Below, in pieces: positions 54,780 to 64,000 of a DNA stretch of 64,000 nt. The DNA comes from Amborella trichopoda. Lineage: Eukaryota; Streptophyta; Magnoliopsida; Amborellales; Amborellaceae. Below the pieces are notes generated by a model, which saw only the letters and a program-made list of their open reading frames with translations, was not told the origin of the DNA and made no database searches. Positions within the stretch are counted from its first letter, which is position 1. Every line of letters starts with the position of its first letter. The stretch lies in contig NW_006499973.1 in assembly GCF_000471905.2 (NCBI RefSeq), positions 2,859,218 through 2,923,217 of the forward strand. The letters are read 5' to 3'. The translations under genes and the position numbers were made by a program.

Positions 54780-56130
54780 TCCTGTCACTAGGAAAAAAAA
54801 AGTAAGAGCTGAGAAAATTCTTGGATTGTTGTCCTTCTCACTTTTCTTGAAGCACAAACATTCGGTGAAGCAAGCTATTTGAACACATTTTTCAACACCT
54901 TGGTCCCTGATTAGGAATAAATAGGAAACATGTCAATAAAGCCTACAAAATAAGTAGAAATTTCAATAGTCTCAAAATTTCTCTAAAAATTGGTCAAGAT
55001 CTTCATCATCACTCCAAAAGATCTCTTGTCAATTTTTATCGCGATTAGACAAGTCTAAGGTAGTGCACACAAAGAAACAATTTCATAAAATTGGCCCTTA
55101 GTACCCTAAAATGGACCTCATAACTAGATCTATACTGTTAGTTCATCAAATAGCTATGGGACTACCTCCATTGGATTTGACACGGTTGAAAACCCTTATG
55201 GGTCAAGTTTCGGCTTAATCGGGCACTTCAGGATAAAGTTATGTGTAAAATATCAAAAAACGGTAGGCCGCATACCATTCCCGTATGGCCACCCTGCATC
55301 AAAACACCATTAAAGGTGGCTATTTTTTCAGTCATGGAAAGTGACTTTCGAGGCTTATATCTCACTCATTCCAAATTAGATCACACTCAAATTTGGTGAG
55401 CATGCTCGCCTCGTCAAGATGAGCGATTCGATATGTGGTACGCCCTGTAACGATGCCCGCACAGAGAGAAAAACTAGAGAGAAGTCGCTGATCCATGAAG
55501 GAGGTTGCAGAAAATTAATCAGCAGCACGCCTCACTCTGGCAGCCACATCGTGATACTTGCTTACCCGATCGACATAAAACCAATTGCATTATGTGCATA
55601 AGGTCTGTGGCCCTCTCTGGTCCGATTCCCGTGTACGATGAACTGTTGGATTTGACACACGAGGGCATTGAAGCTACTGTAAATTCTGACAATCAGATTT
55701 TCAGATTCCGCTCAAAACCTCAAGATGATGAAATCTTCATCCGAACACGAAATCGATATGCGTTTGTTGCAATGTGATTGTGATGGCATGCGCAGTGTGA
55801 TTCGACAAAGAAGTTGAAGAAAAACATCAAGGAATAAACACACAATCGATCCAAAGAATTCAAGATTCATCCAAAATTCAAGGCTTATGATCATGGCTAA
55901 AAACATGTTTCATGGCTCAAAGTTGGTATCAAAACGATCGCTATGCCGAGCCCCACAGGAAAACAATAATCTTTCGATCAAACGGGCATCAGAGCAATCC
56001 CAGATCAGCCATGAAAGATCACACAAGTTCTTGGGCAGCAGCAGGGATGTTTTGGAATTCCACACATTGCTAGGCCGGGGCAAAACAGTCCTTTGCACCT
56101 ATTTTTAGCATTTCTTTTAATTCAATTAAA
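54780..56130 (+). other. Conserved U3 block (LTR E)
   Basis: Non-coding block shared with LTRs A, B, C and fragment D. ORFs in it are not conserved. Confidence 0.7.
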
Positions 56131-56190
56131 TTTTAATTATCTTCAATTCTAGATATTTTTTGGGCATACACTTATGTTTTACCCCAATTC

Positions 56191-56197
56191 TATATAA
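56191..56197 (+). promoter_or_regulatory. Sense TATA box of LTR E
   Basis: TATATAA in ACCCCAATTCTATATAAACA. Transcription should start near 56225, marking the U3/R border. The following AAGATTCAATAAAAACTTCAC also contains an AATAAA that could serve in 3' end formation. Confidence 0.75.
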
Positions 56198-56329
56198 ACA
56201 TGCAAAGCCAAATTGTAAACAAGCTCTGGGGTTGATTAAAAAAGATTCAATAAAAACTTCACTTTTGCGTGAATTCGTGAGTGCGTCTTAGAGAGAGAGA
56301 GAGGAGAGAGAAGAAAATGGACGATATCT

Positions 56330-56460
56330 TTTAGTAAGGTAACTTTCTCTCTCCTCCCCTTTTCCATCTCTATCTCTTCTTGTCTTTATCTCTTTCTCTC
56401 TTCTCTTCTTCTCTCCTTCTCTCTCCTCTTCATCTCATCTTTATCTCTTTCTTCTCTCTT
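56330..56460. repeat. CT-rich low-complexity run (LTR E)
   Basis: TCTCTCTTCTC-type sequence immediately after the presumed R region. It is the counterpart of the GAGAGA run in LTR C. Confidence 0.9.
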
Positions 56461-57125
56461 CGTCTGATACAGCCGGTGAAGCTTAACACAGATTGTATCT
56501 TCTCTCTCCTCTTTTCTTCATCTGATATAACCAGTGAAGGTTAGCACCGACTGTATCTTCTCTCTCCTCTATTCTTTGTCTGATACAGCTGGTGAAGCTT
56601 AACACTGACTGTATCTTCTCTCTCCTCTTTTCTTCATTTAATATAGCCAATAAGCCTAACACTGATTATATCTTCTCTCTCCTCTTATCTTTATTAGATA
56701 ACGTAGGTGAAGGCTAGCACAAATTGTATCTTTTCTCTCCTCTTCTCTTCGTCTGATACAACCGACGAAGCCTAGCACCGACTGTATCTTCTCTCTCCTC
56801 TTCTCTTCATCTAATATAGTCGGTGAAGCCTAGCGCCGATTTCATCTCCTCTCTCTTCCCTTTCTCTTCTCTTCATCTGATACAGTCCGTGAAGCCTTGC
56901 ACCGACGGCATCTTCTCTCTCTTCTTTCTCTGACACAGTCGGTGCAGCCTAACGCTGACTGCATCTTCTCTTATCTTTGTTGTCTGACAGCCAGCGATAA
57001 CCAACGCTGCCTGTGTTCACTCTCTCTTCTTCTTCTAAACCCAGCCGGAGATGCCTAGCACCGACTGTATCCTCCTTCTCTTCTTCTTCCAATACAGCTG
57101 GCAAAGCTTAGCGCCGACTGTGTTT
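56452..57125 (+). repeat. 58-bp tandem array in U5 of LTR E
   Basis: About 11 units of CTGTATCTTCTCTCTCCTCT plus TTCTTCATCTGATACAGCCG and GTGAAGCTTAACACTGA, 55-60 bases each. Related to the 50-bp array of LTR C through the GGTGAAGCCTAGC core. Confidence 0.92.
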
Positions 57126-57919
57126 TTCTTCTTTCATTCTCTCGTCTCTCACACTCTTATCTTTCTTTCTTCTTCTTCTCTCTTTTATTCTCTTGCTTCT
57201 TATTCTTTCTCTATGAATTTCATTATGTTATTTTTTTCGTTTGATTAAGAGGGATTGAGGTTAGCATTTTTATGGTGGTCTTGTCATCTAGCTGTAATGT
57301 TGTTGTGCCAGAGCTACTGTGCTTGCTTTATTGCCACGACAGACTAACCATTGTGTCTAGTTGGTCAGTATTGGCATTGACGTCTAGTAGTAATCCTGTT
57401 GAGCCGGTCGGAGTTATCGAGCCCATTTTACTACCACGTTAGCCAATTACTCATTAGTTTAGTCACTGTGTTGATCTCCTCGCCTGGTTAAATTCCTCTC
57501 TCCCCCATCTTCCCTTCCCTCATTTTCCCTCTTCTTATTTTGAATGTGCATGCTTATGTACATTCACCAACGAGGAAAAGGTGAGGTCTTTGATCCGCTT
57601 GTCTTATAATATTTTCCATATGTGTGTGATTGCAGAAAAACAAGAAGAATACAAGCCAACGGAGGCGATTTCGAACTAGTTTTTACTACTGGGGGGCTTT
57701 CTTCATGATATAAGAGTGTTCCCACACGAGCCAATCCGAATAAGTCCAGAACCCACCTTAAATTTCTCTCTCATCGATTGGTAACACCTGCCCTCATTCT
57801 CGGACGAGGTTCTTGAGAGAGAGATATCAGAGAAATGCCTTGGGTCTCCCCTCGAAACTCGAGACACGTGCTTCTCGATCCATCCAAGATCTGGAGGGCA
57901 AGATCGAGGGACCTAATCA

Positions 57920-58346
57920 CCCGCTTCCTCTATTTTATCTTTTTCTTCTTCTTTCATCTATCCTCTTCTCCTTTCTCTTCTTTTAAATGTGCATGCCTAT
58001 GTGCATTCGTCTAAAGACAATGAAGGGTAAATTAACCGTGTGTGTGTGATTGCAGAAACAAGAGAGTAAATGCCAAGGGAGGCAATTCCGAACCAGTTGT
58101 TGGACTGTGGGGTTTCTATCGTGATCTAAGAGGGCGCTCGTGCCAGTCAGCCCGAGTGAGTCACGGACTCTGATGAGGTGTGTCCCCCCTCACATTAAAA
58201 TTTCTCTCTCATCGGTTGGTATGCCTACCATAGTTTCCTAACGAGGTTCTCTAGAGAGGGATCTCAAGTCCTGGGTTCCACCAAAACCAGAGACATGTGC
58301 CACCTGGTCATCTCGACCCGGAGGGTGAGATCGAGGCACCTAACCA
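57920..58346 (+). mobile_element. Truncated 5' LTR (U5 end) of element W
   Basis: A second copy of the LTR end block (GTGTGTGATTGCAGAAACAAG, GGAGGCAATTCCGAACCAG, GATCGAGGCACCTAACCA) begins right after the terminus of LTR E. It repeats about 57530-57919 and is followed by a primer site. Either a new element's LTR cut to 427 bases abuts LTR E, or the U5 end was duplicated and E itself serves element W. Confidence 0.7.
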
Positions 58347-58349
58347 TCT

Positions 58350-58368
58350 TGGCGACTCCACTAGGGAC
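58350..58368 (+). other. Primer-binding block of element W
   Basis: TGGCGACTCCACTAGGGAC, three bases after the LTR terminus. The best-kept TGG start among the three primer blocks of this family. tRNA not assigned. Confidence 0.75.
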
Positions 58369-58413
58369 TTACTACCCCTTTGTCGGATTGTCTTTGTTTA
58401 GCTAGTCTCTCCT

Positions 58414-58968
58414 TTGTTTTTCTGCATACACATGGCTTTTGGGTTCTGTAACCCATTCATTTGGATCGGGGATTTTCTCATCCCCGCATTCATGAGCTTC
58501 CCCTGGGAACAAGTTCCTCGAACTTCATTCCCAACTTTCCTTCTGAGCAAAGACCTAGTGTCTAGCTTGCAGGTCTTAATCTGGATAGGTGTGACAAAGG
58601 ACTTAAAAGTCCCTAACTCCCCATCTCTTTGCTCCGGTGGAACTTCCACCAAGGCACCCTGCATTGGTGGCACACACCCCGCCGCTCACAGCATGCACTC
58701 TATCACTGACAAGTCACTTGTCAGTCGTATTGCCGAGGTACGTCGAAAGGTTGCTCAGTCCCTTTCTGCAAAAGGCAAGGAAAATGTCGTTGCTTCTGTG
58801 GGTCGGCACAAGGCTACCCCTAACTTTCCTGCACCACCACGAGTCTCTACACATAGGGGCTCGACACATCGAGGCAGAGACCCTAGAGCTTCCACCTTTG
58901 ACACACACCATAAGGCTCGTGGTTCATCTATTCGAGCCACACTCGGGGCAACCTTTATGTTACTGTGA
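58414..58968 (+). pseudogene. Leader ORF of element W (184 codons, open)
   Basis: An open frame between primer site and gag. The track start at 58414 is a non-ATG codon; the first ATG is at 58432 (MAFGFCNPFIWIGDFLIPAF). It continues SFPTFLLSKDLVSSLQVLIW, GGTSTKAPCIGGTHPAAHS and the basic MHSITDKSLVSRIAEVRRKV with AQSLSAKGKENVVASVGRHK. The same two blocks occur, frame-shifted relative to each other, in elements 2 and G. The product would be basic and Ser/Arg/Lys-rich at its C-terminus. No known domain is recognised, and it may be leader RNA that happens to stay open. Confidence 0.4.
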
Positions 58969-59415
58969 GTCAGCATCCAGGATCAGGCCTTCTAAGGCTG
59001 TGTCCCATACACGTTATGCATGTGCATCCCACCACTCGGGGCAACGCTGTCACTGCATCAACCCAAGTACATGGAAGACAACCCCCTCGTGCTCCAACTC
59101 AGCACATACTAGCGCACCCTATAAAGAGCAGGCTTCCACCTATTCTCTTATAGACACCTGCTCGCAGTTCTTGGCCTTCTAACGCCAGACAACTTGTTTG
59201 AGCCCAGGCTGACTACAAGTTCACCTATGAACCTTCTTTAAGGGGTGCACACGTGTCACCATCATAGATCGCCCCTCGCTCCCGACTCAGACGCCCTCCT
59301 CCTTTGGGAAAGCACCTCCAGCCCTGGTACTCGAAGACCTTCCCTAAGAGTACCATCTTGAACCAGCCCCATCATCTCGGTCATGCCTTTGGAGCCCATA
59401 AGAGAGCTCGGTGTT
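58969..59415 (+). other. Rest of the leader of element W
   Basis: Aligns with 12990-13520 and 61830-62300 (CAGCATCCAGGATCAGGCCT, GGTACTCGAAGACCTTCCC, TAAGAGTACCATCTTGA). It stops before gag: near 59415 the match passes into LTR F sequence. Element W thus ends in its leader. Confidence 0.65.
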
Positions 59416-61230
59416 TGAAGACATTTTTTAGCACCATGGGTCTATTGTACAAGGATTCAACTTTCGATCAATAAAAGTTAAGGATTTCTTCTTGAGTTCA
59501 CTTGTACATGCCTTGGAGAGAGAGAGAAGAGAGAAAGTTTAGAGTGGTGCCCCTCTTATCTTCAAGGCATTTTTTCTCTCTTCCCCTTCTCTCTCATAAG
59601 TTATCTTTTTCTATCTTCTTGTCTCTCTTCTTCTCTTTCTTCTTATTCATCTGTCTTCTTCTCTGTTGAGTCTTTCTCAGAGGCCATGCACGGTAGTGGC
59701 AGTGTCGTGCATGCCTCTTTCTCTCTTCACCCTCCAATGGTTTCACAGGTCATGCATGACGATGGCAGCGCCATCTGCGAGCTTCTTTCTCCCTTTCTTC
59801 GTTCGTCTCTTTCCCTCAGCATGGTTCGTACATGGCGTTAGTCATCGTTGTGCATAATGTCGTCTGAAGGAGCACGGTGAATCGGGCCGCGCTCAAGTAG
59901 CGAGTCGGGCTCCTGTTTCGGTCCTAGGATTAGCATCATGTGCGGTGATATGTATCGCCCACCGCAGATTACCTCTCTTCTCTCTTATGGGTCCAGATGG
60001 TGATGCCTATCGCCGCTCGTGGGGGTCTCGCCCTGCCTCGCGCCTATCGTAGACGGCGATGCCTATCGCTCCCCACGAGGGTCTCACCAGTGCCTGACGC
60101 CTATCACAAAAGGCGAAACTTGTCACCGCCGACGGGGGTCTTACCCGTGCTTCGCGTCTATCGTAGACGGTGAAGCATATTGCCGCCCGCAGACCTCTCT
60201 CTTGCACTCTGTCCCGTGTCGCAAATGGCGATACCTATCTTCGCCTACGAAGGGTCACTGCTGCCATCCCGTATCACTGACGGCGATACCGATTGTTGTC
60301 CACGAAGGGTCGTGTTGCCTTCTCATGTCACCGACAGTGATAGCCAATGTTGTTTGTAGTTCACTGCTCACCCCTCCGCCACGAGCAGCAGTGTCAAGCA
60401 CCGTCCAGGGGCAACGACATTGTTACTCCACGGCTATTGGCGGCAATGCCGAATGCCATCGGACTTCTTACGCCATCTCATGTCTTCTTTTCGTTATATT
60501 TTCTTCTCGTTTCTTCTCTTCTTGCTTGATTAAAGGACATACTTAGTCTAGCATTGTCATAGTGGTCTGGCTGTTGAGCAGTATTACCGTTGTGCTGGTC
60601 AAGCGTACCATGCCCGTCTTGATGCCACTCCAGATTAGGACGGTCATATCGACCTTGGTTTCGAGTGGTATTGTCATCGATTTGGTCAGAGTTACCATGC
60701 CCATCTTTCTACCACTCCTAGTCGATCACTGTACTGGTCCAGCTATCGTGCTAGTCTCGTCCCCTTGTCAAGACCACTTCTCTCTTCTTCTCTTGTTCAA
60801 GCCCTCTTCCTCATTACCCTAACTTCCCATCTTCTCCACCATCTGAATGTGCACATACGTGCATGTTCGCCCCAAGACAAGGGTGGGTCCCTTGACCTGC
60901 TTGTCTTGTAAATTAACCATGTTAGTGTTTTGCAGAGAAAAAGGAGATTGCAGGTCAAGGGAGGCGATTCTGATTCAGCTAAGGTAGTTGTGGGGCTTTC
61001 CGTCGTGATTTTATGGGGTGCCTGTGCGAGTCAGCCGGAGTAAGTCACAGACCTAGGTGAGGTTGGTCCCCACCTCATGTTTAAAATTCTTCTCTCACCA
61101 GTTGGGCACCTGCCCTTGTTCTGTGAACAAGGTTCTCGAGAGAGCGGTCTCAGGTCTCGGGTCTTCCGAACCCGAGACACATGTCACCCGATCACCTAGA
61201 TCCAAGGGGCGAGATAAAGACATCCGACCA
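59416..61230 (+). mobile_element. LTR F: R-U5 part of the 5' LTR of element G
   Basis: It ends in ATCCGACCA at 61230, three bases before a primer site. The first recognisable homology to E is GGATTCAACTTTCGATCAATAAAAG (59452), equivalent to AAAGATTCAATAAAAAC at 56244, just downstream of the expected transcription start. All of U3 is missing. The U5 body shares GGCCATGCACGG.AGTGGCAG units with A and B, and the end block (60850-61230) is shared with every copy. Confidence 0.8.
59985..60450 (+). repeat. 57-bp tandem array in U5 of LTR F
   Basis: Six to seven units of GATGCCTATCGCCGCTCGTG plus GGGTCTCGCCCTGCCTCGCG and CCTATCGTAGACGGC. Adjacent units are 56 and 57 bases. The sequence is unrelated to the U5 arrays of C and E. 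Confidence 0.9.
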
Positions 61231-61233
61231 GTT

Positions 61234-61252
61234 TGGTGACTCCACTGGGGAC
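61234..61252 (+). other. Primer-binding block of element G
   Basis: TGGTGACTCCACTGGGGAC starts three bases after the LTR terminus and is followed by TTACTACCCC as in elements 2 and W. Confidence 0.75.
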
Positions 61253-62404
61253 TTACTACCCCTTTATCAGTTCGCTCTTGCTTGATCGACATCACTTATT
61301 ACTTTCTGCACTACTTTCCATGGAATTTGGGTAATTCATCCTATTCATTCTAGTTTATGATTTTCTCATCCCCGCACTCGTGACCGTCCCGGGGAAGCAA
61401 GCTTCTCAACCCTTGTTCCCTACATTCCTCTTGAGTCAGGACTCACAGTCTAGCTCCTAGGTTCTTTCATGGATTGGTGCGAGAAGGGACTTGAAAGTCC
61501 CTACGTCCCCACTTTCTAGTCCTGGTGGAACCTCCACCAAGGCCCTTCACATTGGTAACTTGTTTGTTACCCCATAGCATGCACCCTGTTACTGGCAAGT
61601 CCCTTGCTAGTCACATTGTTAAGGTACGTCGAAAGGCTGACCTGTCTGCTTTCGCGAAAGGCAAGCAGGTGGCCATCGCTCCTGAGGGTCGCCGCAAGGT
61701 CACCACCCTGAACCTCTATGTCTAGAGGATCGACACACCGAGGCAGAGATCCTGGGGCCTCTACCTCTCACATACACCTAAAGGCTCGTGGTCCATCCAC
61801 TCGAGCCACACCTCAGGGCAACTTTCATGATGTCTTAAGCTCGCGTTAAAGGCTAGGCCTTCTCGGGCCAGACCCTGCACATGCTATGCATCTGCATTCC
61901 ACAGCTCAGGGCAGTGCCAGTTTTGTGTCAGCTCGAGCACACGGGGGTCGACCACTTCGTCCTCCCTCTCAGCACACACAGCTTCACCCTGTGAGAGATA
62001 AGCTCTTACCAGGCGCCTCACAAATAAAAGATCGTAGCTCTCAGCCTCCTAAGGTCGAACCAGTTGACCAAGCTCGGGCTGACTCCCAAGTCACCCGAGG
62101 GGCTGCTTCCAAAGGTACACATACACTAGCTTCACAAGTTCCGCCCTGAGCTTGACTCAAGTAGAGTCACGAGTTGTTTCCTTCTTCTGTCACCTTTCCT
62201 ATCCCAAGCAGACACCTTGAGAATTGGTACTCAAATGTTTTCCCTAAGAGTACCATCTTGAGTTAGCCACTTCAGGTTAGCCATGCACCTGGACATCACA
62301 AGGGAACTCGGGGCAAAGGCCAGATGGTAGATAGTAGCCTACAGCCACCAAGGTAGTAGCCCAAATTGCCCTCTATCCTTGGACCTCCCTCTCTACTCCA
62401 GCTG
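61253..62404 (+). pseudogene. Leader of element G with decayed leader ORF
   Basis: Residues FLLSQDSQSSSQVLSWIGAR and GGTSTKALHIGN lie in one frame, and MHPVTGKSLASHIVKVRRKA with DLSAFAKGKQVAIAPEGRRK at 61578-61700 lie in another. This repeats the pattern of elements W and 2. The rest, to 62404, aligns with 12990-13625 but has no shared frame. Confidence 0.5.
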
Positions 62405-64000
62405 ATGGACACAACCCTTGCATTCTCAAGAAATATGGGGCAGTCCAAATCTCAAGCTCAATTATGGATTGAAGTCTATTGCAGCCTCAAGATCAAGCGG
62501 AAGAGAGGTCTGCAGCTCTTGACTTGAGAGGTCCCTAAGGCAGTTGAGGTTATCATTCTCGATGACCTCCTTTCTCACAATCCCTTCTTCCCTCTTCGGA
62601 TTCTAGAACCTGAGAAATAAGTTCAAGAATATTGCTCGGTGGTTATCGTCACAGGAAAAGACCTAGCTGCCAAGACGTCACGTTCCCAAGACCGTCAAGA
62701 ACCGGTCCTCACACGGTCGGCATACAAGACCCGGGTCTAGTCGGGGCATGCTGAGCCCTTACAGATCAACTCGCCAACATCGGCAGTCCACTACTCCACT
62801 TGGCTCTGAACATCCAAAAGAAATGATAAGCGTCATGGTTATCAACGAGCCAACTGACGCTCAAGAAGAGCAGATGAACAGGTTCGAGGTGATGGTGCAG
62901 TCCATTCTTGAAAAGATGGATCACGTGGAAGCCTCCAGGCCCCCTGCTTCTTCTCACCATGAGGCTAACTCCCTGTGTGCTGAGACACAACTCCTAGGTA
63001 AACAAGACAGCTCTGCTCCTTGCATGGTTTCCTAAGCCAATATAGATGCCATGGTGACCCACAGTTTTAAGAGTAAGATCCCAGGCATATAAGGGGTGCC
63101 ACTTTACCAAAAGTCGTACCCCTCGTATATCGATCAGGTGTCATTTCCCCCAGACTACTAAAAAGGGAAGCTCCCCCTATTCAACAGAACTACATCCTCG
63201 CAATAGCATATTGCTCCCTTCCAAGCAGCTTGTCAAGAGATGGCAGTTAACTGGTGACTCCTCCTCCATCAGTTTGTCGAGACTCTTGAAGGACCAGCCT
63301 TTCAGTGGTATGCACGGATACCTCCAAGCTCGGTACACACAAGGCAAGAAATGGAGCAATTATTTTACCAACGATTCTATGAAGTTCAGAGAAATGTGGA
63401 AACCAACGAGTTCCTTACTCTGACTCAAGAGCTTGGTCATCCAGTTGATAAGTTCATCCCCCGATGGAGAGAGTTGGCAACCTATCATGCCACTCCCATG
63501 CCTGAAAGAGAAGCAATTCAGACCTACATACGAAATATGCTGCCCGAGATCGCCTTGCATGTTGAGGCTTCCAATCCAACCTCCATGTCAGAGCTTATCT
63601 CTAAAGCGGTTCTATAGAAGGTATGTCCAAGCATCATGGTGGATCTCGTCAGCAGCCCCCTAGCTCGGGAAACGGCCAGGGCAATGGCAATTCTCACTCC
63701 AACAATCGGGGCAACTAGTAAAGAGGGGTGATTAGTGTGGCTGTCACAGTGACTAACACTAGGAAAGCCACCCCTCAAACTTTGGACCTCTCCAAAGGGG
63801 TACTCACAGCCAAGGCACAGACAACACCTCAAGCTGGAGGCAAGCAACAACAGTCCTATAACAAGGTCCGGCCCCCTAAACATATAAATCGAAGTGACTA
63901 CTGGATCCAACACCAGAACAAGGTGTACCACTTCGAGAAGGAGTGGGTTCCTGCGCTGCTTCGGTTACTACTAGAGCAAAACATGATCCAACTTCCGGAG
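62405..64000 (+). pseudogene. gag: gag of Tat-like element G, runs off the window
   Basis: The start is the ATG at 62405 (MDTTLAFSRNMGQSKSQAQL), matched by element 2 at 13626. After TGA and TAA stops the N-terminal part continues as LAAKTSRSQDRQEPVLTRSA. Then MISVMVINEPTDAQEEQMNR with FEVMVQSILEKMDHVEASRP comes at 62826-62940. The domain follows: YPSYIDQVSFPPDY, FQWYARIPPSSVHTRQEMEQ, LFYQRFYEVQRNVETNEFLT, VDKFIPRWRELATYHATPMP and YIRNMLPEIALHVEASNPTS, open at 63351-63617. The tail has a Gln/Ser/Asn-rich part and NQNKVYHFEKEW-like coding in shifted frames to the window end. It is the best-preserved gag domain of this family here. Confidence 0.88.

Larger units (their letters stand above)
50201..57919 (+). 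mobile_element. LTR E: long 3' LTR of element Z (about 7.7 kb)
   Basis: It ends in ATCGAGGGACCTAATCA at 57919. Modules: GC-rich repeats, CCGTTCACC-like and CTCGCCAAA-type blocks, an antisense TATA (51293), a second GC-rich array, 35-bp units, 268-bp and 221-bp repeats, the conserved U3 block, a sense TATA (56191), a CT-rich run, the 58-bp array and the U5 end. It is the only copy with every module and so serves as the reference. The start is uncertain by about 150 bases. Confidence 0.85.

Noticed and set aside
1..64000. Host protein genes, tRNA or rRNA genes
   Set aside because: No frame outside the retrotransposon families or the PMD ORF showed a recognisable domain, and no clover-leaf or rRNA block was recognised by eye. 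A tRNA scan was not possible.

Overview
This window is repeat-dense plant nuclear DNA with no host gene that I can support. It consists of broken Ty3/gypsy LTR retrotransposons joined end to end and often inverted. The plant origin rests on three things: a Tekay/Del-type chromovirus with an initiator-Met primer site, a second family with the Tat-lineage domain order RT, RNase H, second (archaeal-type) RNase H, integrase, and an antisense ORF carrying the plant mobile domain (PMD). The species cannot be named. Such a block would fit pericentromeric or other heterochromatic DNA (inference).

Layout. 1-40 is a TA microsatellite. 41-1940 (+) and 1941-4640 (-) are two Tekay/Del fragments joined tail to tail. 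All the rest is one Tat-like family with very long LTRs, seen as seven partial copies, labelled here by letter or number. Element 1 (-, 4641-12070) meets element 2 (+, 12071-26958) head to head. Element 2 ends in a 6.4 kb LTR (LTR A) that abuts the truncated LTR (LTR B) of element Y (-, 26959-36450), making an imperfect palindrome of about 10 kb. Element X (-, 36451-46183) has its 3' LTR (LTR C) ending exactly inside Y. X meets element Z (+, 46184-57919) head to head. Z carries the long LTR E and is followed by two more + strand 5' ends, W (57920-59415) and G (59416 to the window end).

The family. The LTR order is U3 with GC-rich, 35-bp and 45- or 268-bp tandem arrays, a sense TATA box, then a pyrimidine-rich U5 with 50-58-bp arrays ending in CA. 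A TGG-initial primer-binding block follows two to three bases later. Then come a 1.1 kb leader with a partly conserved reading frame, gag with finger-like C-terminal repeats, a non-coding stretch ending in a good plant splice acceptor, a linker, RT, two RNases H and integrase. No copy is intact. Stops, frameshifts and deletions hit every polyprotein, and retropepsin is absent from three copies and lacks its catalytic Asp in the fourth.

The most interesting signal is in X and Y. Next to the 3' LTR, on the opposite strand, lies an ORF for a PMD protein with an acidic tail and coiled coil. The U3 of four LTRs carries a second TATA box on the antisense strand pointing into the element; in X it points at this ORF. 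This looks like a retrotransposon with a built-in antisense transcription unit for a captured host-like domain. All boundaries were found by eye, comparing copies within the window, and most are good to about 10-50 bases.
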